Shown here: positions 1-6,691 of the stretch, piece by piece
How positions within the stretch are numbered: the first letter of the stretch is position 1
Layout: every line of letters starts with the position of its first letter
From: Thermacetogenium sp. UBA5472
GTDB taxonomy: Bacteria; Bacillota; DSM-12270; Thermacetogeniales; Thermacetogeniaceae
Direction: 5' to 3'
Assembly: GCA_002426495.1 (NCBI GenBank)
Contig: DIQC01000014.1
Coordinates: 21,469-41,137 of the forward strand
Length of the DNA stretch: 19,669 bases
Notes under the pieces: generated by a model
Databases searched by the model: none
Seen by the model: the letters and a program-made list of their open reading frames with translations, nothing else
What the model was told of the DNA's origin: nothing
Position numbers and translations under genes: made by a program

Positions 1-70
1 TTACGGCTTCCTGTTCTGAGGTTTCCGGTTCAGTTACGGCTTCCGCTTCAGACACGGCTTCCGTAGGCGC
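1..70 (-). repeat. Degenerate tandem repeat in the IspH C-terminal extension
   Basis: The nonamer acggcttcc (plus strand) recurs at about 3-11, 35-43 and 53-61, and a related gtttccggt lies between the first two. On the coding strand this gives repeated Glu-Ala-Val units in a low-complexity acidic linker. It is an in-frame coding repeat and may vary in length between strains. Confidence 0.6.
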
Positions 71-958
71 AATATTATTGACAGCCTCTACCTCACCATC
101 CTTTACTTTTTCCATTTCATCATCATACATCGACATTCTCTCAATAACCTCCTCAATTATCCAATCTGGGGTCGATGCCCCAGCAGTTACCCCTACAACA
201 AATGCCTCATGCAGCATTTCTGGTGTTAGATCTTCAGCTTCTTCGATGTGGTATGTAGGCACATTTTTTCTGCAAATATCCACCAACTGGCATGTATTAG
301 CACTGTTTTTACCACCAATGACAACCATTACATCAACCCGCTGGGAAATCGCTGCAGCTTCTTCCTGTCGTGCCTGACTGGTATGGCAAATTGTATCAAA
401 GACACGCAGCTCCTGGGTTTTGCCCAGCATATTACTGACTATATTAAAATACTTAGACCTGTTTTGAGTGGTCTGGGCCAGGATACCGACCTTATTATTA
501 TTTAATGCAAGCTGATCAAGATCTGCAAGTGATTCTATAACAACTGCTCCTCCACCTGCCCATCCTAATATCCCCTGAACTTCAGGGTGGTCTTCCTGCC
601 CCACAATCAACACCTGGTGACCATTGCGTACCAACTCGGCAGCCTGGCTTTGTACCCGCTTCACAAAAGGACATGTGGCATCGATAATGCTGATATCCGC
701 CTCTTCTGCCTGCTGGAAGACCTGCGGAGCAGCCCCATGAGATCTGATCAATACCTGTTCCCCGGGCACACTCTTTAGATCATGAATTACCTCAATTCCC
801 CTTTCTGTTAAAGAATTTACAACATGGGGATTGTGGATCAGCGGTCCAAGTGAATATATTTTATTATTGCCGCGCAGAGCTTTTTCTGCGAGTCTCAATG
901 CTCTACGTACACCGAAACAAAAACCTGCTGTCCGGGCACGATTGATTTCTTTGATGAT
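1..958 (-). CDS. ispH: 4-hydroxy-3-methylbut-2-enyl diphosphate reductase, 3' end outside window (probable S1-domain fusion)
   Basis: This is the last enzyme of the MEP isoprenoid pathway, a [4Fe-4S] protein that converts HMBPP to IPP and DMAPP. Numbering from an ATC at 958, the three cluster cysteines are C14 (GFCFGV), C96 (DATCPF) and C191 (DTICHT). H42, H74, H124 and E126 (HPE) are in the positions expected for the family. The reductase core ends near residue 275. An acidic Glu/Ala/Val/Pro-rich extension follows and is still open at the window edge, with 319 residues visible. In many Clostridia IspH continues into S1 RNA-binding repeats; that is inferred here, not seen. The start is odd: the in-frame stop TAA lies at 976-974, an AGAAAGGGG RBS at 973-966, and the only codons before the first cluster Cys that fit are ATA (961), ATC (958) or ATC (955). 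The next TTG lies beyond C14. The gene follows plsC by about 55 nt, probably in the same operon. Confidence 0.9.
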   Translation of the reverse strand, partial: MIKEINRARTAGFCFGVRRALRLAEKALRGNNKIYSLGPLIHNPHVVNSLTERGIEVIHDLKSVPGEQVLIRSHGAAPQVFQQAEEADISIIDATCPFVKRVQSQAAELVRNGHQVLIVGQEDHPEVQGILGWAGGGAVVIESLADLDQLALNNNKVGILAQTTQNRSKYFNIVSNMLGKTQELRVFDTICHTSQARQEEAAAISQRVDVMVVIGGKNSANTCQLVDICRKNVPTYHIEEAEDLTPEMLHEAFVVGVTAGASTPDWIIEEVIERMSMYDDEMEKVKDGEVEAVNNIAPTEAVSEAEAVTEPETSEQEAV

Positions 959-1013
959 TATTTTACCCCTTTCTTATAGTTTTTTCGTCAAAGATAAAAA
1001 GATTCCTGCTAAT

Positions 1014-1616
1014 TTATTTCGAAGATTCTATTAATCCCATTAATCCCTTTATTTTAACCATAATTTTATCGGCTTCTTCCTGATAATTTCTCCTCCCTGT
1101 CTTTTCTTCCATGGAGAAGGATTCTCCAATTAAAACATGATAACAGGGGAACAAATTATTACCGAATATACGCTTTTTTCGTACAAGGGCAACAGGACAT
1201 ACGGGAACTCCTGCTTTACAGATAAGAAACGCTGCCCCAGGTAAGGCGGGCAGAAGACTCCCTGTGCCGCTGCGGGTGCCTTCGGGAAAAATACCGACAA
1301 CCTTTCCTTCATCCAGTAGATTTACGGCCGTTCTTAAAGATTTGCGGTCAGCACGCTTGGTTCGATTAACAGGAAAAGCCCCAAAATATGGTACCAATAA
1401 GCCAAGAACAGGTATTTCAAATATATTACTTTTCGCCATAAAGTGAATTTTTCTATCCAGTGCGCAGGCCAACACAACCGGATCCCAGTAGCTGAAATGG
1501 TTAGCTGCAACCAATACCGGCCCCTGCTCAGGTATATTTTCTGCCCCTTCGACTTTCCATCTGCAGAAGACAACAAAGAAAAAACGGATAAGGTTGCGAC
1601 AGATGCGGTAAATCAT
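1014..1616 (-). CDS. plsC: 1-acyl-sn-glycerol-3-phosphate acyltransferase
   Basis: PlsC acylates lysophosphatidic acid at sn-2 to form phosphatidic acid at the inner face of the membrane. The 200-residue product has a hydrophobic N-terminus (about 9-19), the catalytic HX4D motif at H40-D45 (NHFSYWD), and the acceptor-binding block FPEGTRS at 110-116; the length is normal for small bacterial PlsC proteins. The ATG at 1616 is preceded by GGAGGGGG at 8-nt spacing, and that RBS lies inside the last codons of cmk, whose stop is 4 nt upstream. The tight spacing indicates translation from the same mRNA as cmk. The neighbour order aroA-cmk-plsC-ispH is a common clostridial arrangement. Confidence 0.93.
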   Translation of the reverse strand: MIYRICRNLIRFFFVVFCRWKVEGAENIPEQGPVLVAANHFSYWDPVVLACALDRKIHFMAKSNIFEIPVLGLLVPYFGAFPVNRTKRADRKSLRTAVNLLDEGKVVGIFPEGTRSGTGSLLPALPGAAFLICKAGVPVCPVALVRKKRIFGNNLFPCYHVLIGESFSMEEKTGRRNYQEEADKIMVKIKGLMGLIESSK

Positions 1617-1620
1617 CGCA

Positions 1621-2295
1621 TTAACCCCCTCCGTAACTTTCCAGTATCTTTTCTATGACTTGTGATACTATCAGATTCGTACTATCGATAACCAACGCAT
1701 CTGGTGCTTTTTTTAAGGGGCCGATCTCCCGCTTACTGTCCATCTCATCCCGATAGGTGAGTTCGTAGCGAAGTTCTTCCTTTGTCCACGCTCTTCCTAC
1801 AGCCTGGAGTTCCTTCCCCCGCCGCTTCAACCGTTCATCCAGCGATGCAGTCAAAAAAAACTTATACTCGGCATCAGGAAGCACTACTGTGCCGATATCC
1901 CGTCCCTCCATGACCACTCCACCGGTTCTGGCAAAAAACTGCTGGTACCTAACAAGATATTCTCTCACAGAAGTTGCGGCAGCAACCTTTGATACATTGC
2001 CGGCAACTATTTTTTCGCGCAAGTGTGGGGTAACGTCCTCGCCATTGCACCATAATGTAACTATATTATCCTTCGTGTACCTGATAAGCGAGAATCGCAT
2101 CCCTTTTACAAGAGTGCTCAGTTCCTGTTCATCTTCCACATCGGTTCCAGTTTTTTTGGCGAAATAAGTTACCGCACGGTACATGGCACCAGTATCAACA
2201 TATAGAAAACCTAATCTGTGTGCCAACTCTCTGGCTACTGTGCTTTTCCCAGAGCCAGCCGGCCCATCAATAGCAATATTTGGCTTACGAGACAA
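1621..2295 (-). CDS. cmk: Cytidylate kinase
   Basis: This enzyme phosphorylates CMP and dCMP with ATP. The N-terminus carries the P-loop IAIDGPAGSGKST followed by the family-typical LGFLYVDTGAMYRA, and the GRDIGTVVLPDAEYKFFL segment that follows is the conserved NMP-binding and core region. The full length of about 224-227 aa is normal. There are two possible starts: a GTG at 2304, which has no RBS in front of it, and a TTG at 2295 preceded by GGAG (2307-2304) at 8-nt spacing. I prefer the TTG, giving a protein that begins MSRKPNIAIDGPAG. It lies about 44 nt after aroA and 4 nt before plsC, so probably in one operon. Confidence 0.93.
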   Translation of the reverse strand: MSRKPNIAIDGPAGSGKSTVARELAHRLGFLYVDTGAMYRAVTYFAKKTGTDVEDEQELSTLVKGMRFSLIRYTKDNIVTLWCNGEDVTPHLREKIVAGNVSKVAAATSVREYLVRYQQFFARTGGVVMEGRDIGTVVLPDAEYKFFLTASLDERLKRRGKELQAVGRAWTKEELRYELTYRDEMDSKREIGPLKKAPDALVIDSTNLIVSQVIEKILESYGGG

Positions 2296-2339
2296 TTCAC
2301 TCACTCCAACAATATTCTAACATAAGTTGATTCATCTGA

Positions 2340-3638
2340 CTAGTTTTGAACATCTATTAAAGTTCCCAACAGGTTTAGCTGTTTGGCAAAATTAGGAAAG
2401 GATATATCTATACATCCGGCATCTTCGATAATGGTTTCTCCTTTGGCGATCAGTCCAGCTACAGCCAGTGCCATGGCAATTCTGTGATCACCCCATGAAT
2501 TGACCCGCGCCCCCTCTAATGGGCCACCCCGGATGATGAGACCATCGGGTTTTTCTTTGATCTCTGCATTCATTTTCCGCAGTTCAGACGTAATTGCCTG
2601 CAGGCGGTCGGTCTCCTTCACCCGCAGTTCACTTGCATCACTGATTATTGTCTCCCCTTGTGCAGCTGTGGCCGCAACTGCCAGCACAGGTATTTCATCC
2701 AGCACCAGTGGCAGCAGTTCACCTGCTATGACTGTGCTATTTAAAGTAGCAGATCTGACAAGCAGATCTGCCATCGGTTCCTTATTCCATAAACACATAT
2801 TCTCTAGCTCAATCTCTGCGCCCATAATTTCCAGCACATCAAGGATGCCGGTCCTGGTCAGATTAATCCCCACATCACGGATAAAAATACTGCTCCCAGG
2901 TACAATGGCTGCAGCAACGATCAAATAAGCGGCAGCAGATATATCCCCGGGCACCCTGATGATCTGCCCCCCCAGCTTTTTTTTCCCCTGCAAAGAGATA
3001 ACATTCCCGTCTACTCTCAAAGGTGCCCCGAAAACCTGCAGCATTCTTTCAGTATGATCCCTGCTGGGAAGTGGTTGGATGATTGATGTTGTCCCAGAAG
3101 CCTGCAAACCTGCCAAAAGGATTGCAGATTTCACCTGGGCACTGGCAACAGGAAGCCTGTATTCGATTGGCCTGACTTCGCTGAATCCCCTGATGGCCAG
3201 AGGAGCATAGTCACCGGATCTCCCCCGAATCTGTGCCCCCATCATCGCTAAGGGGGTGATCACCCTGCCCATGGGACGCTGGCATAATGACTGATCCCCT
3301 GTCAATACTGCAAAGAGATCCTGCCCTGCTAACAACCCGAGCAAGAGGCGCATTGTGGTCCCGGAGTTGCCCGCATCTAGAATTTGTTCCGGCTCCTGCA
3401 AACCAGCAAGCCCTCTACCCACAATCCTAAGACGCTGTTTGGTTTCCTCTATCTCAACCCCCAGTTTTTCCAGACACTGCAGGGTTTGCCGGCAGTCTGC
3501 ACCAGTTGAATAATTGTAAATCTCTGTAGCCCCTTCTGCTATTGAGGCGATCATAGCAGCCCGATGGGAAATAGATTTATCTCCAGGCACAGAACAGGTG
3601 CCAGATAGCTTTCCCCCAGGCAAAACTCGCAGCTTCAT
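2340..3638 (-). CDS. aroA: 3-phosphoshikimate 1-carboxyvinyltransferase (EPSP synthase)
   Basis: This is the sixth shikimate-pathway step: shikimate-3-phosphate plus PEP gives EPSP. The 432-residue length is standard. Conserved blocks in order are GDKSISHRA (shikimate-3-phosphate binding, about 19-27), LDAGNSGTTMRLLLG (PEP-binding loop, about 87-101), QRPMGRV, the SAQVKSA block, LDEIPVLAVAA, ELRVKETDR and NSWGDHRIAMA. The GNSGTTMR form of the loop is the version common in Firmicutes rather than the enterobacterial GTAGTAMR. The ATG is preceded by GAGAGGTGA at good spacing. It follows pheA after a 359-bp gap and leads into cmk, plsC and ispH. Confidence 0.97.
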   Translation of the reverse strand: MKLRVLPGGKLSGTCSVPGDKSISHRAAMIASIAEGATEIYNYSTGADCRQTLQCLEKLGVEIEETKQRLRIVGRGLAGLQEPEQILDAGNSGTTMRLLLGLLAGQDLFAVLTGDQSLCQRPMGRVITPLAMMGAQIRGRSGDYAPLAIRGFSEVRPIEYRLPVASAQVKSAILLAGLQASGTTSIIQPLPSRDHTERMLQVFGAPLRVDGNVISLQGKKKLGGQIIRVPGDISAAAYLIVAAAIVPGSSIFIRDVGINLTRTGILDVLEIMGAEIELENMCLWNKEPMADLLVRSATLNSTVIAGELLPLVLDEIPVLAVAATAAQGETIISDASELRVKETDRLQAITSELRKMNAEIKEKPDGLIIRGGPLEGARVNSWGDHRIAMALAVAGLIAKGETIIEDAGCIDISFPNFAKQLNLLGTLIDVQN

Positions 3639-3997
3639 ATTCGCTCACCTCTCATCTTAACAAACTCCCACTTCCAACATCTCATATGAGTGGGTTTATT
3701 TAAAGAATAAGTGTAAAAGCATGCACTTTCTGTGATATTGTTTAATCACCACAACCTAACAATGCAGAAAGAAACACGCCTTTACATGATGATTATATCA
3801 TATGTCCAGATTTGTCCGGATTCATAAAAACATAGTTTTTATCAGCGCCTTTATCAGCACCTAAGTGAAAGAGAAGCAGGAGTAAACTGATTCTCAAGGA
3901 TGCTGTTACTTCTTTATGCAGCAGGACGATTCAGCAATTGCAGTGGAACTCAACAAATTATCTGGGAATCAGCAACGTAATCAGCTGCCTTTTGCCC
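3639..3997. other. 359-bp intergenic gap pheA-aroA: no gene seen
   Basis: Neither strand gives a convincing reading frame. The gap holds an imperfect tandem duplication (tttatcagcgcc / tttatcagcacc, about 3838-3862), a small inverted repeat tccaga-N4-tccgga at 3805-3820, and an AT-rich segment with a possible promoter. No terminator with a U-tract follows pheA, so read-through from pheA into aroA remains possible. No remnant of tyrA, which often sits here, is recognisable. Confidence 0.5.
3780..3820 (-). promoter_or_regulatory. Possible promoter for aroA-cmk-plsC-ispH
   Basis: On the minus strand a perfect TATAAT lies at 3797-3792 but lacks a good -35 at 16-18 bp. Alternatively TGGACA (3808-3803) with a 16-bp spacer leads to TGTAAA (3786-3781). 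Either could initiate transcription of aroA; the evidence is weak. Confidence 0.3.
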
Positions 3998-4870
3998 CTA
4001 TGACACGTGGTGATTGGAAGCAGCCTGATATGACCCCAGTATGCGTAGGTCATGCACTAAATTACGTAAACCATCAAGAGCCCTGATAATGTGTGGTTCC
4101 CATCTGTGACCATCGATATCGATGAAGAAAAGATAGTTGCCCAGCCCGGTTTTGGTCGGGCGGGATTCGATTTTGCTAAGGTTAATGTTATATAGATAGA
4201 ATTGTTCCAAGGCTTTGAATAGGGCACCTGGTTGGTGGCCTACTGTCAATATTATCGAGGTCTTGTAAGAGTTAGGATTTAATGATGCTTCGCCTACTGG
4301 TGAAGCTTCCTGATTAGCCTGGCCCAAGCTAACGAAACGGGTTTCATTGTCGCTGCGATCTTGAATCTCTTGCTCCAATATGTCCAGCCCATAGGCCCGA
4401 GCAGCAGCTTGAGTCCCGATGGCTGCCCACGGCTCAGGCGATACCGACACCCGGTAAGCGGCCTCGGCGGTGCTGGCTATGGAAAGGGTTTCGGCTCCGT
4501 CCAGGTATTGGGCCAAGTATTGGCGGCACTGGGCCAGGGCCTGGGAGTGTGATAGTATGGTGGATATATCTGCATTTTTTAATCCAGGCCGAGCCAGCAG
4601 GTTGTGTCGCACCGGCAAAATGATTTCCTCGGTAATTTCCAATTGGTATTCATAGGCCAGCAGATCCAGGGTAATGTTTACTGAACCCTCACAGGAGTTT
4701 TCAATGGGCACCATACCCTGGGAGACACTTCCGTAATCAACCGCGGCGAAAACTCCGGCTATGGAAGAACAGGGTATAAGCTCTCCATCCTTTTCCATGG
4801 AAATCTTAATCAGAGCGGCCTCTTCACAGAAGGTGCCCGCTGGTCCCAGATAAGCTATTTTCTTCTTCAT
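3998..4870 (-). CDS. pheA: Prephenate dehydratase with C-terminal ACT domain
   Basis: This enzyme converts prephenate to phenylpyruvate, the committed step to phenylalanine. The 290-residue protein has a type-2 periplasmic-binding-like catalytic domain (about 4-182) with the catalytic TRF motif at 177-179. An ACT domain (about 202-282) carries GALF (215-218) and ESRP (235-238), the signatures for Phe binding and feedback inhibition. No chorismate mutase domain is present; aroH about 3.2 kb away supplies that activity. The start is the ATG at 4870, preceded by AAGGAG at 7-nt spacing and overlapping the TGA of aroF in an ATGA junction. A longer reading from 4888 adds six residues without RBS support. 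Translational coupling to aroF puts it under the Phe T-box. Confidence 0.96.
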   Translation of the reverse strand: MKKKIAYLGPAGTFCEEAALIKISMEKDGELIPCSSIAGVFAAVDYGSVSQGMVPIENSCEGSVNITLDLLAYEYQLEITEEIILPVRHNLLARPGLKNADISTILSHSQALAQCRQYLAQYLDGAETLSIASTAEAAYRVSVSPEPWAAIGTQAAARAYGLDILEQEIQDRSDNETRFVSLGQANQEASPVGEASLNPNSYKTSIILTVGHQPGALFKALEQFYLYNINLSKIESRPTKTGLGNYLFFIDIDGHRWEPHIIRALDGLRNLVHDLRILGSYQAASNHHVS

Positions 4871-5931
4871 AGCCGGACTCCTTTCCAAGCGCTCTCCCGG
4901 GAGACATGACCCAGAGACAGTTGTCGGCCTAGGACCGGTGTAAGCATGGCAAGCTGTATCATCACCTGCTCCAGTTCTCCGGGGGTCAATGATTGAGGAC
5001 CATCAGAAAGCGCCTTGGCAGGCTCAGGATGCATTTCCACAATCAGTCCGTCTGCTCCGGCTGCGACCGCCGCCAGGGACATAGGCTGAACCAGGCCGCG
5101 ATCACCGGTGCCGTGACTGGGATCGACAATAACCGGGAGATGGCTGAGTCTCTTGACCAAGGGGACGGCACTTAAATCCAGAGTATTGCGTGTGGCGGTT
5201 TCAAAAGTTCTTATGCCTCTTTCACACAATATAACCTGGCCATTGCCGCCCGACATAATGTATTCGGCGGCCATAAGCCATTCCTCAATAGTAGCGGACA
5301 TACCTCTTTTCAAGAGAACCGGTTTATCAATTTGACCGACCGCTTTAAGCAAACGAAAGTTTTGCATATTGCGGGCACCAATCTGGACTATATCAACATA
5401 ATCCAAGGCCATTTCCAAACTGGCCTCATCAATAACCTCAGTAACTACTGGAAGACCTGTTTCCAGGGAGGCTTCCCGTAATATCTTCAGGCCCTCTTCC
5501 TCTAACCCTTGGAAGCTATAGGGGGAGGTTCGGGGTTTGAATGCTCCCCCTCTGATAATGTGACCTCCTGCTGCCTTGACCTGGCGGGCGGCGGTTATTA
5601 ATTGTTGGCGGTTTTCCACGGCACAGGGACCGGCTATGACAGTTACATTACTACTGCCTATGTTGATTCCCCGTACGTTAATAACCGTGTTATCATGCTT
5701 GCATTCCCGGCTGACCAGCTTATAAGGTTTCATTATCGGTATTATTTTTTCCACTCCGGGCATCTGCTGCAGAGCATGTAAATCATTGGTGGGGCAGTCT
5801 CCCACTGCACCTATTACAATTCGTTTAATACCCCGAATCAACTGGGCATGGAAGCCTAGGTTGCCCAACCGGGCATTGACCGCTTCAATTTGAGCTTGCG
5901 TGGAGTTTCTTTCCATTACTACTACCATCAT
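4867..5931 (-). CDS. aroF: DAHP synthase with N-terminal ferredoxin-like regulatory domain
   Basis: It condenses PEP and erythrose-4-phosphate to DAHP, the entry step of the shikimate pathway. It belongs to the AroF/KDPS-like (type I-beta) family. Residues about 1-70 form the small N-terminal FL domain, which in Thermotoga-type enzymes mediates feedback inhibition. The barrel then shows AGPCAVE, KPRTSPYSFQGL, QIGARNMQNF, LLKRGM, CERGIRTFE, VDPSHGTGDR and EMHPEP, covering metal and substrate residues. The start is the ATG at 5931 behind AAAAGGAGG (4-nt spacing); the ATG at 5928 is an equally good choice with 7-nt spacing. A TTG at 5997 also opens the frame but lies inside the leader terminator stem and is rejected. 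The gene directly follows the T-box leader and overlaps pheA. Confidence 0.95.
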   Translation of the reverse strand: MMVVVMERNSTQAQIEAVNARLGNLGFHAQLIRGIKRIVIGAVGDCPTNDLHALQQMPGVEKIIPIMKPYKLVSRECKHDNTVINVRGINIGSSNVTVIAGPCAVENRQQLITAARQVKAAGGHIIRGGAFKPRTSPYSFQGLEEEGLKILREASLETGLPVVTEVIDEASLEMALDYVDIVQIGARNMQNFRLLKAVGQIDKPVLLKRGMSATIEEWLMAAEYIMSGGNGQVILCERGIRTFETATRNTLDLSAVPLVKRLSHLPVIVDPSHGTGDRGLVQPMSLAAVAAGADGLIVEMHPEPAKALSDGPQSLTPGELEQVMIQLAMLTPVLGRQLSLGHVSRESAWKGVRL

Positions 5932-5960
5932 AATTCCTCCTTTTAAATTCAATGAGAGTA

Positions 5961-6008
5961 TTAAAAGCCCATAGCTAGCATCCTCCAAGGGACGCAAGCT
6001 ATGGGCTT
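5961..6008 (-). terminator. T-box terminator 2 (proximal to aroF)
   Basis: The 12-bp perfect arms aagcccatagct / agctatgggctt lie at 5965-5976 and 5997-6008, with a TTTTAA tract on the minus strand. The upstream TATGG near 6034-6030 can pair with CCATA of the terminator 5' arm, giving the alternative antiterminator helix. It ends about 30 nt before the aroF start codon. Confidence 0.88.
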
Positions 6009-6080
6009 ACGCGGTACCACCCTCATTGATCCATAAAAGGACCCACTCATTCAGGTACGGGAGACGGATATTTTTGCTAA

Positions 6081-6118
6081 AAAACAAAAAAGCCTTTCAT
6101 CCCAAGGGACGAAAAGCT
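6081..6118 (-). terminator. T-box terminator 1 (distal)
   Basis: On the minus strand a 13-bp stem with two G-U pairs (arms at 6118-6106 and 6103-6091) has a tiny loop and is followed by a T-rich tract at 6090-6081. The tail of the 5' arm region (ATGAG) can pair with TTCAT upstream of the first T-box core, giving the competing antiterminator. Confidence 0.88.
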
Positions 6119-6387
6119 CATGCTTTACGCGTTACCACCCAAGTTGGTTTATGAAACAAACCCTCTTTGTCAAGGTGCAGGAACAACCGTTCCGATACCT
6201 GCTTCCCGTTAACGTTGGAAGTTACGGCACAGCCTACTCATATCCAGAGAATTCAGCCTGCAACTCGGGAGAGAACTTCAGTTAATCATGCAATGAAAGC
6301 GCTTCCAGTCGGTGACGCCTTCTCTCTGTAAAGCTGGGGTTAACTTACTTTGCTCCATCATCGTTTTTGCTTGATGAAATTATTACA

Positions 6388-6417
6388 AGTATAGCATGGA
6401 ACATGGTAACTATACAA
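6388..6417 (-). promoter_or_regulatory. Sigma-A-type promoter of the T-box/aroF/pheA transcript
   Basis: TTGTAT at 6417-6412 and TATACT at 6393-6388 are separated by 18 bp. Initiation would fall near 6381, immediately upstream of the 5' base of Stem I, which supports the assignment. Confidence 0.7.
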
Positions 6418-6637
6418 TAGCATCTCATATAAAATATATTGTAAAATTTGGGTTGTGAATTGCAATAATAAGTATCGCTTCATTAATTATAATTCACGCT
6501 TTAAAATTGAGGCGCTAGGGCACGGTAAGAAGCTCAAAAATCAGTTGCATTAAGATCTTTGAGCCTTTTTTGCGCAGATCTTCCTATTTAACCCTAAAAC
6601 AACCGTCCCAGCAATATCTCTTCTGGTTTTTTATGGC
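6418..6637. other. Intergenic spacer between the T-box promoter and the aroF terminator
   Basis: No gene is seen. There is an inverted repeat gctcaaa / tttgagc at 6532-6538 and 6558-6564 followed by a T-run at 6566-6571. This resembles a weak intrinsic terminator for the plus strand, but no plus-strand gene precedes it. AACCGTCCC at 6601-6609 belongs to the dispersed repeat family described elsewhere. Confidence 0.4.
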
Positions 6638-6678
6638 AAAAAAGATATCACGAGAACCGTCTCTCCTGATATCTTTTT
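6638..6678 (-). terminator. Bidirectional hairpin terminator after the short aroF, with repeat-family loop
   Basis: The 12-bp perfect arms aaaaagatatca / tgatatcttttt lie at 6639-6650 and 6667-6678 and give an A-tract and T-tract usable on both strands. It begins 14 nt downstream of the aroF stop. The 16-nt loop contains GAGAACCGTCTC, one mismatch from the repeat core seen at 14985 and 16379. Confidence 0.75.
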
Positions 6679-6691
6679 AAACGACTAACCA

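Larger units (their letters stand above)
5932..6381 (-). promoter_or_regulatory. T-box leader, probable tRNA-Phe (UUC), with two antiterminator/terminator modules
   Basis: The ~450-nt leader precedes aroF-pheA. Stem I starts with a GGAGCAAAGTAAGTTAAC strand, has the AGAGAG bulge motif near 6324, and returns with TTAACTGAAGTTC near 6285-6273. The stem pairing AGTTAA/TTAACT and GGAG/CTCC leaves GAAG-TTC in the specifier loop, so the codon is UUC at 6275-6273. The first T-box core GGGTGGTAACGCG is at 6140-6128, followed by terminator 1. A second core GGGTGGTACCGCG is at 6022-6010, followed by terminator 2. In both cores the base after UGG is U, matching A73 of tRNA-Phe. There is no room (about 60 nt) for a second Stem I. 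Low charged tRNA-Phe should stabilise the antiterminators and allow aroF-pheA expression. Confidence 0.93.

Noticed and set aside
2500..2928. 142-aa plus-strand open frame
   Set aside because: Antisense to conserved aroA; Ser/Ile-rich composition is typical of an antisense shadow and no RBS is present.
5932..5997. N-terminal extension of the FL-domain DAHP synthase starting at TTG 5997
   Set aside because: The extension is encoded by the T-box terminator stem and loop, has no RBS, and a strong GGAGG precedes the ATG pair at 5931/5928.
6532..6571. Plus-strand intrinsic terminator
   Set aside because: The gctcaaa/tttgagc hairpin and T-run look right, but no plus-strand gene exists to be terminated; kept only as a note in the spacer entry.
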